In this document: one piece after another, positions 7,987 through 17,667 of the stretch
How the letters are laid out: each line of letters opens with the position of its first letter
Numbering within the stretch: the stretch's first letter is position 1
NCBI GenBank assembly: GCA_900544395.1
Contig: UQVC01000009.1
Span: 1 to 64,000 of the forward strand
Origin: an uncultured Ruminococcus sp.
Lineage (GTDB): Bacteria; Bacillota; Clostridia; Lachnospirales; Lachnospiraceae
Reading direction: 5' to 3'
Length of the DNA stretch: 64,000 nt
Program-made: the position numbers and the translations under genes
Notes under the pieces: model-generated
Told to the model about the DNA's origin: nothing
Seen by the model: only the letters and a program-made list of their open reading frames with translations
Database searches by the model: none

Positions 7987-9570
7987 ATGGATTACAATAG
8001 TTTAGAAGAATGGGAACAACGGGCAGAGTTTTTAAGAGAGCAGATCCGGATTTGCAGTGGGATTTTTCCGGATCTGCCAAGAACTCTGCCCAAACCTGTA
8101 ATTACACGAAAACAGGTGTATATGCAGGTTGTGATTGAGAGTCTTTATTTTGAGAGTATGCCGGGAGTTTTTGTGGCAGGAAATCTATATTATCTCCTGA
8201 AATACGATGCGCCGATGCCGGCTGTTTTAAATCCTCACGGACACTGGGAACATGATCGGTTTGAAAGGTCAGAACTGGCTGACATTCCTTCCGGATGTTT
8301 CAATCAGGCCAGAAATGGAATGGTTTCTTTTTCGTATGATATGGTGGGGCGAGGAGAAAGCAGGCAGTTTCCCCATGGATTTCGAAAGAGAGAACTGGAA
8401 AGTTATGGGATCAGTCTGCTGGGTCTGCAATTATTCCACAGTATCCGTTGCCTGGATTTTCTTGAAAGTTTACCCTTTGTTGATCATACAAGGATTGGAT
8501 GTACAGGGGCATCCGGAGGCGGCACACAGACGTTTCTGCTGTCGGCAGTGGATGACAGGGTTTGTGCGGCGGCACCTGTCGATATGGTTTCTTTTGGAAA
8601 ACAGGGAGGCTGTGAGTGTGAAAATGTTCCTGGTTTGAGGATCGGAACGAATAATGTAGAGTTTACGGCGCTGACAGCTCCGCGGCCTCTTCTGATCACC
8701 GGGTGTACCGGGGATTGGACTTGCCATATTCCAACACAAGAATATCCGATGTTGAAAGAGATTTATGATCTTTATCAGAAGGGTGCGAATGTAGCTTATT
8801 ATTATTGTGATGCGCCCCACAGTTATAAAAAAGAGGTTCGGGAATACGTATGTGCCTGGTTTTTGGAGCAGTTTTTTGGGACAGAGAGCAGAGAATACTT
8901 ACCGGAAGAAGCGTTTTTTTTACAGGAAGTAGATCTGAAAGTATATGATCAGAGGCATACCCTGCAACAGAAAGCGGATCTGAATGCTTTCGCAAAGTGT
9001 GTCAAAGAGATGAAGAAAAGCGAGTGCAGAACATTGATGCTGACACATCGCGGGAGAGAGCAGATAAAAAAAGCATTGCAGGTATTGTTCTGCGTGGAAG
9101 AGATCCGGGAAAATCCGAAATCGTATCACGGAATAAGCGAAACGCGTCTCCCCTGTAATTTGCTGGCAGGAACGGATACAGAAATCCTGCGGCAGGAGAT
9201 CGAAGGGATGGATACCAATATTCACACAGTTCGGGTATGCTCCAGATATGGGGAGCGCCAGATAGAAAGGGAGAAAAAGCATTTCGATGTGTTCCATAGA
9301 TCCGAAACCGCTGAAATGGTAGGGCAGATCATCAGGAAGGCAGAACGACTGAAAGAACAGGGATATGGAAAAATTACGTTGTATAGTGAGGAAGATCTGA
9401 TCTGGGAAAGTGGTATTGCGTTTGTTTTGTGTCCTCAGATCGATGCTTGTCAGATCGATCCGGAGACGATAGAGAGGAAGAAAGGAAAGTATTTCTATCA
9501 GCCGGGATTTGAGGGGATTGGCGGAATCCAGACGATAAAAGAACTCATGAAAGAGAAAAGATCAGAATGA
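7987..9570 (+). CDS. Alpha/beta-hydrolase, acetylxylan-esterase-like
   Basis: A 527-residue serine hydrolase. The catalytic triad can be placed: Ser176 in GASGGG, Asp243 in TGDWT and His278 in DAPHSYKKE, with the oxyanion region NPHGHWE earlier. This arrangement is typical of large polysaccharide-associated esterases (acetyl-xylan-esterase-like abhydrolases). The hydrolase fold ends near residue 300; the last 220 or so residues form an extra region without a motif I recognise. There is no signal peptide, so it acts in the cytoplasm on imported, probably acylated, sugars. It follows galM by seven bases. The substrate is unknown. Confidence 0.7.
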   Translation: MDYNSLEEWEQRAEFLREQIRICSGIFPDLPRTLPKPVITRKQVYMQVVIESLYFESMPGVFVAGNLYYLLKYDAPMPAVLNPHGHWEHDRFERSELADIPSGCFNQARNGMVSFSYDMVGRGESRQFPHGFRKRELESYGISLLGLQLFHSIRCLDFLESLPFVDHTRIGCTGASGGGTQTFLLSAVDDRVCAAAPVDMVSFGKQGGCECENVPGLRIGTNNVEFTALTAPRPLLITGCTGDWTCHIPTQEYPMLKEIYDLYQKGANVAYYYCDAPHSYKKEVREYVCAWFLEQFFGTESREYLPEEAFFLQEVDLKVYDQRHTLQQKADLNAFAKCVKEMKKSECRTLMLTHRGREQIKKALQVLFCVEEIRENPKSYHGISETRLPCNLLAGTDTEILRQEIEGMDTNIHTVRVCSRYGERQIEREKKHFDVFHRSETAEMVGQIIRKAERLKEQGYGKITLYSEEDLIWESGIAFVLCPQIDACQIDPETIERKKGKYFYQPGFEGIGGIQTIKELMKEKRSE

Positions 9571-9606
9571 ACAGAGCTGCTGCAAAAGAGAACTTCATAA
9601 AGCAGT

Positions 9607-9636
9607 GAAAAGCAGGAGCCGCAGCTCCTGCTTTTC
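9607..9636. terminator. Bidirectional terminator between esterase and glgD
   Basis: A perfect 13-bp stem (GAAAAGCAGGAGC / GCTCCTGCTTTTC) with a CGCA loop sits between two converging genes. Its own A/T ends supply the T-run in both directions. Confidence 0.8.
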
Positions 9637-9641
9637 AAGTA

Positions 9642-10766
9642 TTATACAGTATCATTTCTGCGGATATATCCTGGGTTTTCAGGATTTGAGATAATTTCTT
9701 TCGCATGGATCACTTTTGCACCTTTATCTACCACCTGATTCTCAACATGAGCGTCTTCTCCGATATAAGCTCCGGGAAGAAGTACTGAATTTTTTACAAC
9801 AGCGCCTTTTTTGATGATGCATCCGCGTCCGACTACGGAGTTTTCTACGGTTCCTTCGATCAGACAGCCATTGGAGATGAAGGAAGTCTTGACCTCGGAT
9901 GTTTCAAAATACTGGGTCGGGCAGGAGTCGTTCGTTCTTGTGTAGATCGGCCAGTTGCTGTCGAACAGACTGAAAGAGGTTTTGAACTCTTTAAAATCCA
10001 ACAGGGAAAGGTTCGCATCATAATAGCTCTTCAAATCTGTGATCGGAGCAAAGAAGCCACGGTGAGAAACTCCACGGATATCCAGTTCACTGCATTCGAT
10101 ATTGACAATCTGCGGCAGTGTGTACATGGAAGACATATTATGCCCTTTTTTGATCAGGTCCAGGAATAATTCTTTTTTCATAACATAGGTATCCATGAAA
10201 ATATTTCTGTTTTTTGCATTTCCACGATTCTTCTCGATTGAGAGGACACCTTTCTGACGGTTCAAATTCAAAAGATCGCAGTTCAGGAAATGGTCTTTTG
10301 CATTATCTACGGAATGGTACAGTAAGGTAATATCTGCCTCTGAATCAATATGTGTCTGCAGAAGCGTGTCAAAATCCATAGAATATACCATATAGCTTGG
10401 AGCGATCACTACATATGGACAATGTGAATTTTCAATGCATTCCAGATTTTCGATATAGCCGGAGATATCGGTATCATAAATACTGTTTTCGATTCCGTTT
10501 TCTGAAAACAGGATCCGTACTTTGCCTCGTTTGGAGTTGATATTGTAATGTCTTCCGGTACCGATATGTTCGGTCAGAGAACGTGGTTTCTGATTGATGT
10601 ATACCTGGATCTGATCAATGCCGCTGTTGCTCATGTTGGAAAGCGGAAAGTCAATGACACAGTATCTTCCAAGGAAAGACATAGCTCCGATCGGCCGGTA
10701 GGACTGCAGTCCTTTGATCCAGATGTGATTTCCCGAAAAGTTGATGATTCCTAATGCCTTGCTCAT
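9642..10766 (-). CDS. glgD: GlgD, ADP-glucose pyrophosphorylase regulatory-type subunit
   Basis: A 374-residue paralogue of GlgC that forms a hetero-oligomer with it in clostridia and bacilli. The nucleotidyltransferase part keeps the fold (PIGAMSFLGRYCVIDFPLSN) but lacks the GGRGTRL phosphate-binding loop, having NFSGNHIWIKG instead, as expected for the non-catalytic GlgD. The C-terminal third is a left-handed beta-helix (GCLIEGTVENSVVGRGCIIKKGA). Its ATG lies one base after the glgC stop and uses a GGGGG ribosome site inside the glgC end, so it is coupled to glgC. Confidence 0.95.
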   Translation of the reverse strand: MSKALGIINFSGNHIWIKGLQSYRPIGAMSFLGRYCVIDFPLSNMSNSGIDQIQVYINQKPRSLTEHIGTGRHYNINSKRGKVRILFSENGIENSIYDTDISGYIENLECIENSHCPYVVIAPSYMVYSMDFDTLLQTHIDSEADITLLYHSVDNAKDHFLNCDLLNLNRQKGVLSIEKNRGNAKNRNIFMDTYVMKKELFLDLIKKGHNMSSMYTLPQIVNIECSELDIRGVSHRGFFAPITDLKSYYDANLSLLDFKEFKTSFSLFDSNWPIYTRTNDSCPTQYFETSEVKTSFISNGCLIEGTVENSVVGRGCIIKKGAVVKNSVLLPGAYIGEDAHVENQVVDKGAKVIHAKEIISNPENPGYIRRNDTV

Positions 10767-10767
10767 A

Positions 10768-11907
10768 TTATTCTGCCCCCTTTACACGTTTTGCAACCAG
10801 TTCAATATGTTCGCTGTCTGCGCTGCCGACTACTGCATTTTTTCCGATCCGCACACCGTCTGCCACAAGTGCGCGCTGTACAACTGCTCCGGATTCTACG
10901 ATCACTCCGGGCATCAGAACACTGTCAATGACCTTGGCGCCAGTGTCGATCTTTACGCTGGTAAACAGGACAGAATTTTTAATCTCGCCGTCAAGCATAC
11001 AGCCCTGTGTGATAAAGGAGCGTTTGATATCTGCGTTTGGTCCTACGAAATGCGGAGGTGTAGTTGCATCTTCTGTATAGATCCGCCAGGAAGGATCGTT
11101 TAGATCCAGTGCATTATTCTTGTCCAACAGATCCATATTGGCTTCCCAGAGGGAATCGATGGTTCCCACATCTTTCCAGTAACCTTCGAACTTATAGGCG
11201 TAGAGGTTCTTGCCATCATTGAGAAGAGTTGGGATGATATCTTTTCCAAAATCGTGGTTGGAATCCGGATTCTTCATATCAGCAAGCAGCATCTTTCGCA
11301 GGAGCTTCCAGTTAAAGATATAAATTCCCATAGAAGCCAGATTACTCTTTGGCTGTTCTGGCTTTTCTTCAAATTCTACAATGCGTCCCGTGTCATCCGT
11401 ATTCATGATCCCGAAGCGGCTGGCTTCTTTGATCGGCACCTCGATTACGGCAATGGTAGCGTCTGCGCCGCAGGATTTGTGATAATCCAGCATTTTATCA
11501 TAATTCATTTTATAGATATGATCTCCGGACAGAATGAGAATGTATTCTGGAGAATAAGAGTCGATAAAATCGATATTCTGAGAAATTGCATCTGCTGTTC
11601 CGCGGTAAACATCCAGATCAGAATCTGCTTTTTCACGAGGTGGAAGTACATAGACACCGCTTTCTTTTGCATCGAGACCCCAGCGTCTTCCGGCTGCGAC
11701 GTAGCTGTTGAGCAAAATGGATTCATATTGAGTCAGAACACCGACCACATCAATGCCGCTGTTTGCACAGTTGCTCAGCGGAAAATCGATGATCCGGTAC
11801 TTGCCGCCATAGGAAACAGCGGGTTTTGCTACTTTATTCGTCAGGTCATGCAGACGTGTACCCCGTCCGCCGGCCAAGATCATGGCTAACATATTGTTTT
11901 GCTTCAT
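10768..11907 (-). CDS. glgC: GlgC, glucose-1-phosphate adenylyltransferase
   Basis: Makes ADP-glucose, the donor for glycogen synthesis. The N-terminus carries the [13 protein letters not shown] nucleotide loop and [19 protein letters not shown], followed by the LSGDHIYKM catalytic segment and a C-terminal beta-helix rich in hexapeptide repeats. Full length at 379 residues. The ribosome site AGAGAGGA precedes ATG. On the minus strand a TATAAT at 11944-11939 about 35 bases upstream is a likely -10 box. glgC and glgD form a two-gene operon ending at the bidirectional terminator near 9620. Confidence 0.96.
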   Translation of the reverse strand: MKQNNMLAMILAGGRGTRLHDLTNKVAKPAVSYGGKYRIIDFPLSNCANSGIDVVGVLTQYESILLNSYVAAGRRWGLDAKESGVYVLPPREKADSDLDVYRGTADAISQNIDFIDSYSPEYILILSGDHIYKMNYDKMLDYHKSCGADATIAVIEVPIKEASRFGIMNTDDTGRIVEFEEKPEQPKSNLASMGIYIFNWKLLRKMLLADMKNPDSNHDFGKDIIPTLLNDGKNLYAYKFEGYWKDVGTIDSLWEANMDLLDKNNALDLNDPSWRIYTEDATTPPHFVGPNADIKRSFITQGCMLDGEIKNSVLFTSVKIDTGAKVIDSVLMPGVIVESGAVVQRALVADGVRIGKNAVVGSADSEHIELVAKRVKGAE

Positions 11908-11938
11908 AATGTATCCTCTCTTTCATAAACTTTAATAT

Positions 11939-11944
11939 ATTATA
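11939..11944 (-). promoter_or_regulatory. Likely -10 box of glgC-glgD
   Basis: On the minus strand this reads TATAAT, 32 bases before the glgC ATG. No good -35 match is seen at 16-18 bases. The rest of 11945-12147 is AT-rich and carries two overlapping small palindromes (12005-12017) of unknown meaning. Confidence 0.4.
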
Positions 11945-12147
11945 CAATTTTTTGTGTAAAATTTCCACAAAATTACGCAAAATAAACAAAAAATACAGAA
12001 TATAAAACGTTTCGAAAAAGACTGGTAGATATTACAGGTTTTCGTAGTTAATTCCATGGAAAAAGCAGGGGGAATCCGATATGATGTGTCTGAAAGAAAG
12101 TGGTTTGTGTCAGGAGCACAGCGTACTTTGGAGGAGGAAAAACGATC

Positions 12148-13863
12148 ATGTTTAGAAAGAAACCATTGACAATAGAAGATTTTCAAACATGGGAATCAAC
12201 TGCAGATATTATGCTGCAGATCTTGGAACCGTTGAAACCTTTTTACAGTGAAGGAAAAGCGAGAGTTCACATCGGTGAGACAAGCGCGCATTATGAGAAC
12301 GACAGTGTGCCCATGGAGGCGTTTGCAAGACCTTTGTGGGGATTGATCCCGTTTTGGGCAGGAGGGGGAAGTGAGCCGGAATTTGAGGCGTTTTACAGAA
12401 AGGGTCTGGCAGCGGGTACGGATCCTGAGAATCCGGAATACTGGAATCCATGCAGGGACTATGATCAGAAATTCTGTGAAATGGCAGCCATTGCGTTTGG
12501 GCTTTTGTTCTGCCCGGAAAAACTGTGGGATCCGTTAAGTGATACAGAAAAAGACAATCTGATCGAATGGCTCTGGGAGATCAACCGTCATGAATGCTGT
12601 GCCTGCAACTGGCAGTTTTTCAGTATCATCACCAATGTGGCAATGTATAAAGTCGGCCGTGATTACGATAAGAAGAGATTACAGGAAGGCCTGGAACTGA
12701 TCGATGCCTATTATGATGCCGGAGGCTGGTATCACGATGGAAACGGCGGGGATAAAGACTATTACAATCCATTTGTAATGCTGACCTACGGGATTGTGTA
12801 TGCTATGTATATGAACGAGGAAGATCCGGAGCGTTGTCAGCGATATCGTGAACGTGCAATGGAATTCGGAAAAGACTATATTTACTGGTTTGCAGAAGAC
12901 GGAGCTTCTTTTGCCTATGGGCGTTCCATGACATATCGTTTCGCCCAGATTGCGTATTTTTCAGCCTGTGTTGTGGGTGGAATTGAAGTGTTTCCTCTTC
13001 AGGTCTTAAAAGGGCTGATTGCGCGTCATCTGGTACAATGGCTGAACCTTCCAATTTTTGACAATGCAGGGATTCTTTCCATCGGGTATGGATATCCGAA
13101 TCTGCAGATGTCAGAGAGTTATAATGCACCGGGCTCCCCTTATTGGGCGATGAAAGCATTCTTATTCCTGGCGCTTCCAAAAGATCATGCATTTTGGAGT
13201 GTTGAGGCAGCGCCGCTTCCAAAGCTGGAGAAATTCCGGTATCTGGAACATGCCAATATGCTGATCCAGCGCGGAGAGGATCAGGTGGTGGCGTTGGTTC
13301 CGGGAAGAACAGAGGCGGATGGTCACAGCCATACGATTGAGAAATATTCCAAATTTGCATATTCCAGCAAGTTTGCGTTTAGCATTGCACGGTCCAATGT
13401 AACTCTGCCGGAGAATGCGCCGGACAGTATGCTGGCATTTGAGGTGTATGGATATTTCTTTGTGAAAAATACGATCGAACCATCTTATGAAATCGGACCG
13501 GAAGGCATCGTCTGCCGCTGGAGCCCAATCGAAGGAATCCAGGTGAAGACTACGATCCGGCCGACGCAAAAAGGGCATCTCAGGATCCATGAAATTGAAA
13601 GTGACAAAGACTGCAGAGCCTACGACTGCGGATTCGCACTTTCAACGGATGACAGAAGACCATTTGTTCGGGAGACAGAAGAGAACAGAGCCGTTGTGAA
13701 AAACGAAATGGGATATTGTGAAGTGAAAGGAGACGGAAAGGGAGAAGTTCTGATCCCGGATCCGAATACCAATCTGTTGTACCCAAAGACTTCCATCCCG
13801 ATGGTGGTTTATGAAATAAAAAAAGGAAAACAGACCATTTCTACAGAGGTTTCATATTTATAG
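12148..13863 (+). CDS. DUF2264-family protein, putative glycan-active enzyme
   Basis: A 571-residue cytoplasmic protein matching the DUF2264 family: an N-terminal alpha/alpha-toroid-like part (PLWGLIPFWAGGG, DYDQKFCEMAAIAFGLL, GGWYHDGNGGDKDYYNPFVM) and a C-terminal beta-rich part. Family members are usually found in carbohydrate-use loci and are suspected, not shown, to be glycoside hydrolases or lyases. I choose ATG 12148 after GGAGGA rather than the in-frame GTG 12100. It is 21 bases upstream of the GH78-like gene and presumably co-transcribed. No signal peptide, so it should act on imported oligosaccharides. Confidence 0.8.
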   Translation: MFRKKPLTIEDFQTWESTADIMLQILEPLKPFYSEGKARVHIGETSAHYENDSVPMEAFARPLWGLIPFWAGGGSEPEFEAFYRKGLAAGTDPENPEYWNPCRDYDQKFCEMAAIAFGLLFCPEKLWDPLSDTEKDNLIEWLWEINRHECCACNWQFFSIITNVAMYKVGRDYDKKRLQEGLELIDAYYDAGGWYHDGNGGDKDYYNPFVMLTYGIVYAMYMNEEDPERCQRYRERAMEFGKDYIYWFAEDGASFAYGRSMTYRFAQIAYFSACVVGGIEVFPLQVLKGLIARHLVQWLNLPIFDNAGILSIGYGYPNLQMSESYNAPGSPYWAMKAFLFLALPKDHAFWSVEAAPLPKLEKFRYLEHANMLIQRGEDQVVALVPGRTEADGHSHTIEKYSKFAYSSKFAFSIARSNVTLPENAPDSMLAFEVYGYFFVKNTIEPSYEIGPEGIVCRWSPIEGIQVKTTIRPTQKGHLRIHEIESDKDCRAYDCGFALSTDDRRPFVRETEENRAVVKNEMGYCEVKGDGKGEVLIPDPNTNLLYPKTSIPMVVYEIKKGKQTISTEVSYL

Positions 13864-13884
13864 AGAAAATGAGGGAAAGCAATC

Positions 13885-16053
13885 ATGAAAAAATTTGAAC
13901 CAGTATGGTATACAATTCCGCTGTTCCAGGAGGAAGAGCCGATCCGGGTATACCACAAAGAACAAGATGGGCAGTCTGAGGCGAAAATTTTGGAAAAGCA
14001 AAACTCTGTAAAAAATCTGCACGTGCTGGCGCGTGCAGATTTTTCATACGGAGGTGAAGAGCGGGCGCTTCTGCGGATTACGGCAGATGATCAGTATCAA
14101 TTATATGTCAACGGAACGTTTCTCGGCCAGGGTCCGGCGCCGGCATATCCAGAGCATTATTATTACAATGAATTTGATTTGACCGATCTTCTGATACCGG
14201 GAAACAATGTCATTGCCGTACATCTTTATTATCAGGGGCTGCTTAACCGGGTGTGGAACAGTGGGGATCATCGGTTTGGAGTAGCAGCGGATCTGCATTT
14301 GGGAAAAGATGCACAAGAGCAAGAGATGCCGTTGAACTGGAAGTATCGGATATCGGATGCCTGGTCCGGAAATACGACGGGGTATGAGACGCAGTTTTTG
14401 GAGGATTTTGACAGCAGAAAATGGGAAAAAGCCTGGAATCATCCAGAGTATCCGGATGAGGGATGGCAGCGGATGGTACCGGCACTGCAGTATGATCACC
14501 GGGTGTTCTTACAGCCAACAAAAGTATTGTCCATTTACGAAAAGAAGCCCAGACAGGTTCAGAAGATTTCTAAGAATCATTGGCAGATCGACCTGGGACA
14601 GGAAGCAGCAGGCAAAGTATTTGTGACTGCAAAGGGAGCAGAAGGCAGGCAGGTGCAGATCCTGTGTGGAGAAGAACTGACAGAGACCGGGGCGGTGCGT
14701 TATGAGATGAGATGCAACTGCACATATCGGGAAGTCTGGACATTAAAGGAAGGAGTCAGCAGCTATGAGCCATACGACTATAAGGGTTTTCGATATATAG
14801 AACTGATTGGAGAAGAAGGCGTAGAGATCCTTGACTGCAGGATTCGGGTACAGCATTATCCGTTGGATGAAAGTGCATGTACACTGGATGCGGAACAGGC
14901 AAAGATCGAACAGATTTTTTCGCTTTGCAAAAATACGATCAAATATGGAGTGCAGGAGGGGTATCTGGATTGTCCTACGAGGGAAAAAGGTCAGTATCTG
15001 GGAGATGCAGTTGTGGCGTCCCGGGCACAGGTGTGGCTTTCAGGAAGTACAGAGCTTTTGCGAAAATGTATTGCTCAGTTTGCGGAAAGTACAAACATCT
15101 GTCCGGGAATGATGGCAGTGGCGCCGGGAAGTCTGATGCAGGAGATTGCAGACTTTTCCCTGCTCTTTGGTGAATTGCTTATGGAGGATTATCTGTTTAC
15201 AGGGGATCGGGCGTTTTTGGAGCAGTATTATCCGGTGTCAAAAAAGCTCCTTCTGTATTTTGCAAAATATGAGCGGGCCGATGGTCTGCTGGAACAGGTA
15301 GCAGAAAAATGGAATCTGGTAGACTGGCCGGAAAATCTAAGGGACGGCTATGATTTTGAACTGAGCCGTCCGATTGTGGCAGCAGGCTGTCATAATGTGA
15401 TCAATGCACTGTATATCGGAGCTATGAAAACACTGGGGCGGATGGAGCGAATCCTTGAGATCTCGGAAACATTTGACTGGAGAGAAAGACAGAAAATCTA
15501 TCAGAACGTATTTTACAGACCGGATGTGGGATTGTTTGCAGACAGTGAAATCAGTTCTCACTGCGCATTGCACTCCAATGTATATGCCTTATATTTTGAT
15601 CTGGTACCAGAAGGCGCGAAGACACAGGTGGCAGCATACCTGGAGAAGAAAGGACTTTCCTGTGGAGTGATGCTCAGTTATTTCCTGTTAAAAGCTCTGG
15701 CAGGTACCGGAGACTACGAGGCTGTTTACAAGCTTCTTGTCAATGAAAGCGAGCATGGCTGGATGAATATGCTGCGTGAGGGCGCCACCACTTGTTTTGA
15801 AGCCTGGGGAAAAGAGCAAAAATGGAATACCAGTCTTTGTCATCCGTGGGCGTGTGCGCCGATCAGTATTTTGATCGAAGACATCGCGGGAATCCATCTG
15901 ACAGAACAGGAGACAAAGGGATATCGATGGGAACCGCATATTCCGGAAGCACTGCCATTTTCTCTGAAGGTTTTGTTTCGGGACAGTATTTTGTATGTAG
16001 AGCAGAAAAATCATACTGTCTGCTTCCGGGAAGAGAGGAAACAGACGGTATAG
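13885..16053 (+). CDS. GH78-like alpha-L-rhamnosidase
   Basis: A 722-residue intracellular enzyme of the bacterial alpha-L-rhamnosidase type. The N-terminal half has beta-sandwich domains (YQLYVNGTFLGQGPAP; DLTDLLIPGNNVIAVHLYYQG). The catalytic toroid shows DCPTREKGQYLGDA: Asp362, the presumed general acid Glu367, and Asp374 at the same spacing as Streptomyces Rha78A, with Tyr371 in place of the usual Trp. A second acidic residue, Glu639 in TTCFEAWGKE, fits the general base. The lost Trp, part of the rhamnose pocket, means the sugar preference may differ from L-rhamnose. It ends only three bases before the end of the convergent regulator gene. Confidence 0.82.
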   Translation: MKKFEPVWYTIPLFQEEEPIRVYHKEQDGQSEAKILEKQNSVKNLHVLARADFSYGGEERALLRITADDQYQLYVNGTFLGQGPAPAYPEHYYYNEFDLTDLLIPGNNVIAVHLYYQGLLNRVWNSGDHRFGVAADLHLGKDAQEQEMPLNWKYRISDAWSGNTTGYETQFLEDFDSRKWEKAWNHPEYPDEGWQRMVPALQYDHRVFLQPTKVLSIYEKKPRQVQKISKNHWQIDLGQEAAGKVFVTAKGAEGRQVQILCGEELTETGAVRYEMRCNCTYREVWTLKEGVSSYEPYDYKGFRYIELIGEEGVEILDCRIRVQHYPLDESACTLDAEQAKIEQIFSLCKNTIKYGVQEGYLDCPTREKGQYLGDAVVASRAQVWLSGSTELLRKCIAQFAESTNICPGMMAVAPGSLMQEIADFSLLFGELLMEDYLFTGDRAFLEQYYPVSKKLLLYFAKYERADGLLEQVAEKWNLVDWPENLRDGYDFELSRPIVAAGCHNVINALYIGAMKTLGRMERILEISETFDWRERQKIYQNVFYRPDVGLFADSEISSHCALHSNVYALYFDLVPEGAKTQVAAYLEKKGLSCGVMLSYFLLKALAGTGDYEAVYKLLVNESEHGWMNMLREGATTCFEAWGKEQKWNTSLCHPWACAPISILIEDIAGIHLTEQETKGYRWEPHIPEALPFSLKVLFRDSILYVEQKNHTVCFREERKQTV

Positions 16054-16056
16054 GGA

Positions 16057-17667
16057 CTACGTATTCCGGAAATCTTTTGGAGAGACGCCGGTCACTTTTT
16101 TGAAAACTTTACTGAAATAAAAAGCGCTTTCAAATCCGAGCTGATCGGCGATCTCATAAATCTTCAGATTTCCATCCTTTAAAAGTTCCTGAGATTTCTG
16201 GATCTTTAGAGTGGATATATATTCGCTGATCCCGATGTTTTCAAATTTTTTGAAAAGCTGGCTCAGATAATTCGGGCTGACATTGAAGGTGTCCGCAATA
16301 TCTTGGAGAACGATGCGTTCATCCAGGTGTTCCCGGATATATTGTTTAGCATGTTCCACCAGATAATTTTTCTGTGTGTTGCGGCAGGCGGGCAGTTCCC
16401 GGCAGAGCCCTTCTTCCAGCTGTCTGAGCCAGAGCAGGATGGAAGGCACAGTTTTCTGTCGGTACAGGGAGCAGTAGGTGTCCGGCTGGTCGGAAAAGAT
16501 GGAAGAGGCAATCTCCATACCTTCCGGCAGCAGGGTGATGGTAAAATGCAGAATACTGCTTGCTGCATCCAACGCCTGGGAATAATGAACCTGATCTGCA
16601 GAGAGCAGAGAGCAGATATTGGAAAATACGCTGTGCAATGCCGTTTCATCCAATGTTTCGAAAGCCTCTGCGATTTCTTTACGGAACAGCGAAAGATTGA
16701 ATACATTTCGAAGCCTTGTAGAGTTTGGCATGGAATCCCAGTACAAGAAGGAATCCGTCTCCGAAACCGAACCGGAGAGCTGTCTTGCATCATTATAGGA
16801 TACGGAAAGTTCCATCGGAGTGGAGACAAGGCGCCCGATCCCGGCAAGTACTTTTACGCTGTAGTAGTTAAAAAGCATGTCGAATGCCTGATGCAGGGCT
16901 GTGGATAAATGATCTTTCCATGTGGAAATATTTTCTTCCTGGATATAAAAGATGGCAGCCAGCCGTCTGGTATCCAGTGGGATGACCCGGCAGGGCAGAT
17001 ACTTTCCAAGCAGTTCCTGAAACATATGGAGAGTGCTGTTATAGAGCTTCAGGAGTTGTTCCTGAGACAGTCTGGTGCCGGAAGAACCGGGAAGCTGCAT
17101 TTCCAGATGAGCTGCCGCATATCCGGCATAAGGGAAAGACAGGTTCAGTTCTTTGGCCTGTGTGAGATATTGCGTCTCATTTTCGAACAGATTATTTAAC
17201 AGTCGGATGAAGAAACGTTCCTGCATGATTGAAACATCAGAGATCCGGTCTGTCTGGCGCATGGAAGGTTCCTGGCGTTTCCGGATGGAAGCAACCTGTT
17301 TCAGCGCCCGGTCGATGGATTCGGTCAGTGTTTCCGGGGACAGATCGATCTTGACGAGATAATCAATGACCCGACAGGAAATGGCTTCTTTGGCATAATT
17401 GAAATTTTCGTGGCTTGTCAGGATGATAAAAACCGGCAGATCTCCGAATTCTTTCCGGCAGCGTTTGACCAGATCCAGTCCGGAAGAGCAGGGCATCTGG
17501 ATATCTGTGATCACGATTTCCGGATGATGCTGCCGGATCAGTTCATAGGCGGCATCTCCATTTGAGGCAATGCCGCACACCTCAATGTCAAGACTTGCCC
17601 AGTCCAGCATGGAATTTAATCCAATCTGTACCAGGGGTTCATCATCAGCGATCAATAGTTTTATCAT
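16057..17667 (-). CDS. YesN-type response regulator (REC + AraC HTH)
   Basis: A 536-residue regulator. Residues 1-120 form a receiver domain with acidic pocket Asp8-Asp9, phospho-acceptor Asp55 in VITDIQMP and a conserved Lys near VKIDLSPE. The long middle part is typical of YesN-like proteins. The last 100 residues are two AraC helix-turn-helix motifs (LQDIADTFNVSPNYLSQLFKK; IADQLGFESAFYFSKVFKK). Its start overlaps the end of the sensor kinase gene by 23 bases, so the pair is coupled. YesM/YesN systems generally activate adjacent sugar-import operons, here the lipoprotein-permease operon starting at 19767 and perhaps 12148-16053. Confidence 0.93.
   Translation of the reverse strand: MIKLLIADDEPLVQIGLNSMLDWASLDIEVCGIASNGDAAYELIRQHHPEIVITDIQMPCSSGLDLVKRCRKEFGDLPVFIILTSHENFNYAKEAISCRVIDYLVKIDLSPETLTESIDRALKQVASIRKRQEPSMRQTDRISDVSIMQERFFIRLLNNLFENETQYLTQAKELNLSFPYAGYAAAHLEMQLPGSSGTRLSQEQLLKLYNSTLHMFQELLGKYLPCRVIPLDTRRLAAIFYIQEENISTWKDHLSTALHQAFDMLFNYYSVKVLAGIGRLVSTPMELSVSYNDARQLSGSVSETDSFLYWDSMPNSTRLRNVFNLSLFRKEIAEAFETLDETALHSVFSNICSLLSADQVHYSQALDAASSILHFTITLLPEGMEIASSIFSDQPDTYCSLYRQKTVPSILLWLRQLEEGLCRELPACRNTQKNYLVEHAKQYIREHLDERIVLQDIADTFNVSPNYLSQLFKKFENIGISEYISTLKIQKSQELLKDGNLKIYEIADQLGFESAFYFSKVFKKVTGVSPKDFRNT

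Noticed and set aside
12005..12017. Overlapping palindromes AAACGTTT and TTTCGAAA upstream of the DUF2264 gene
   Set aside because: Short and in A/T-rich DNA; no repeat of the sequence at the transporter promoter, so not called as an operator.
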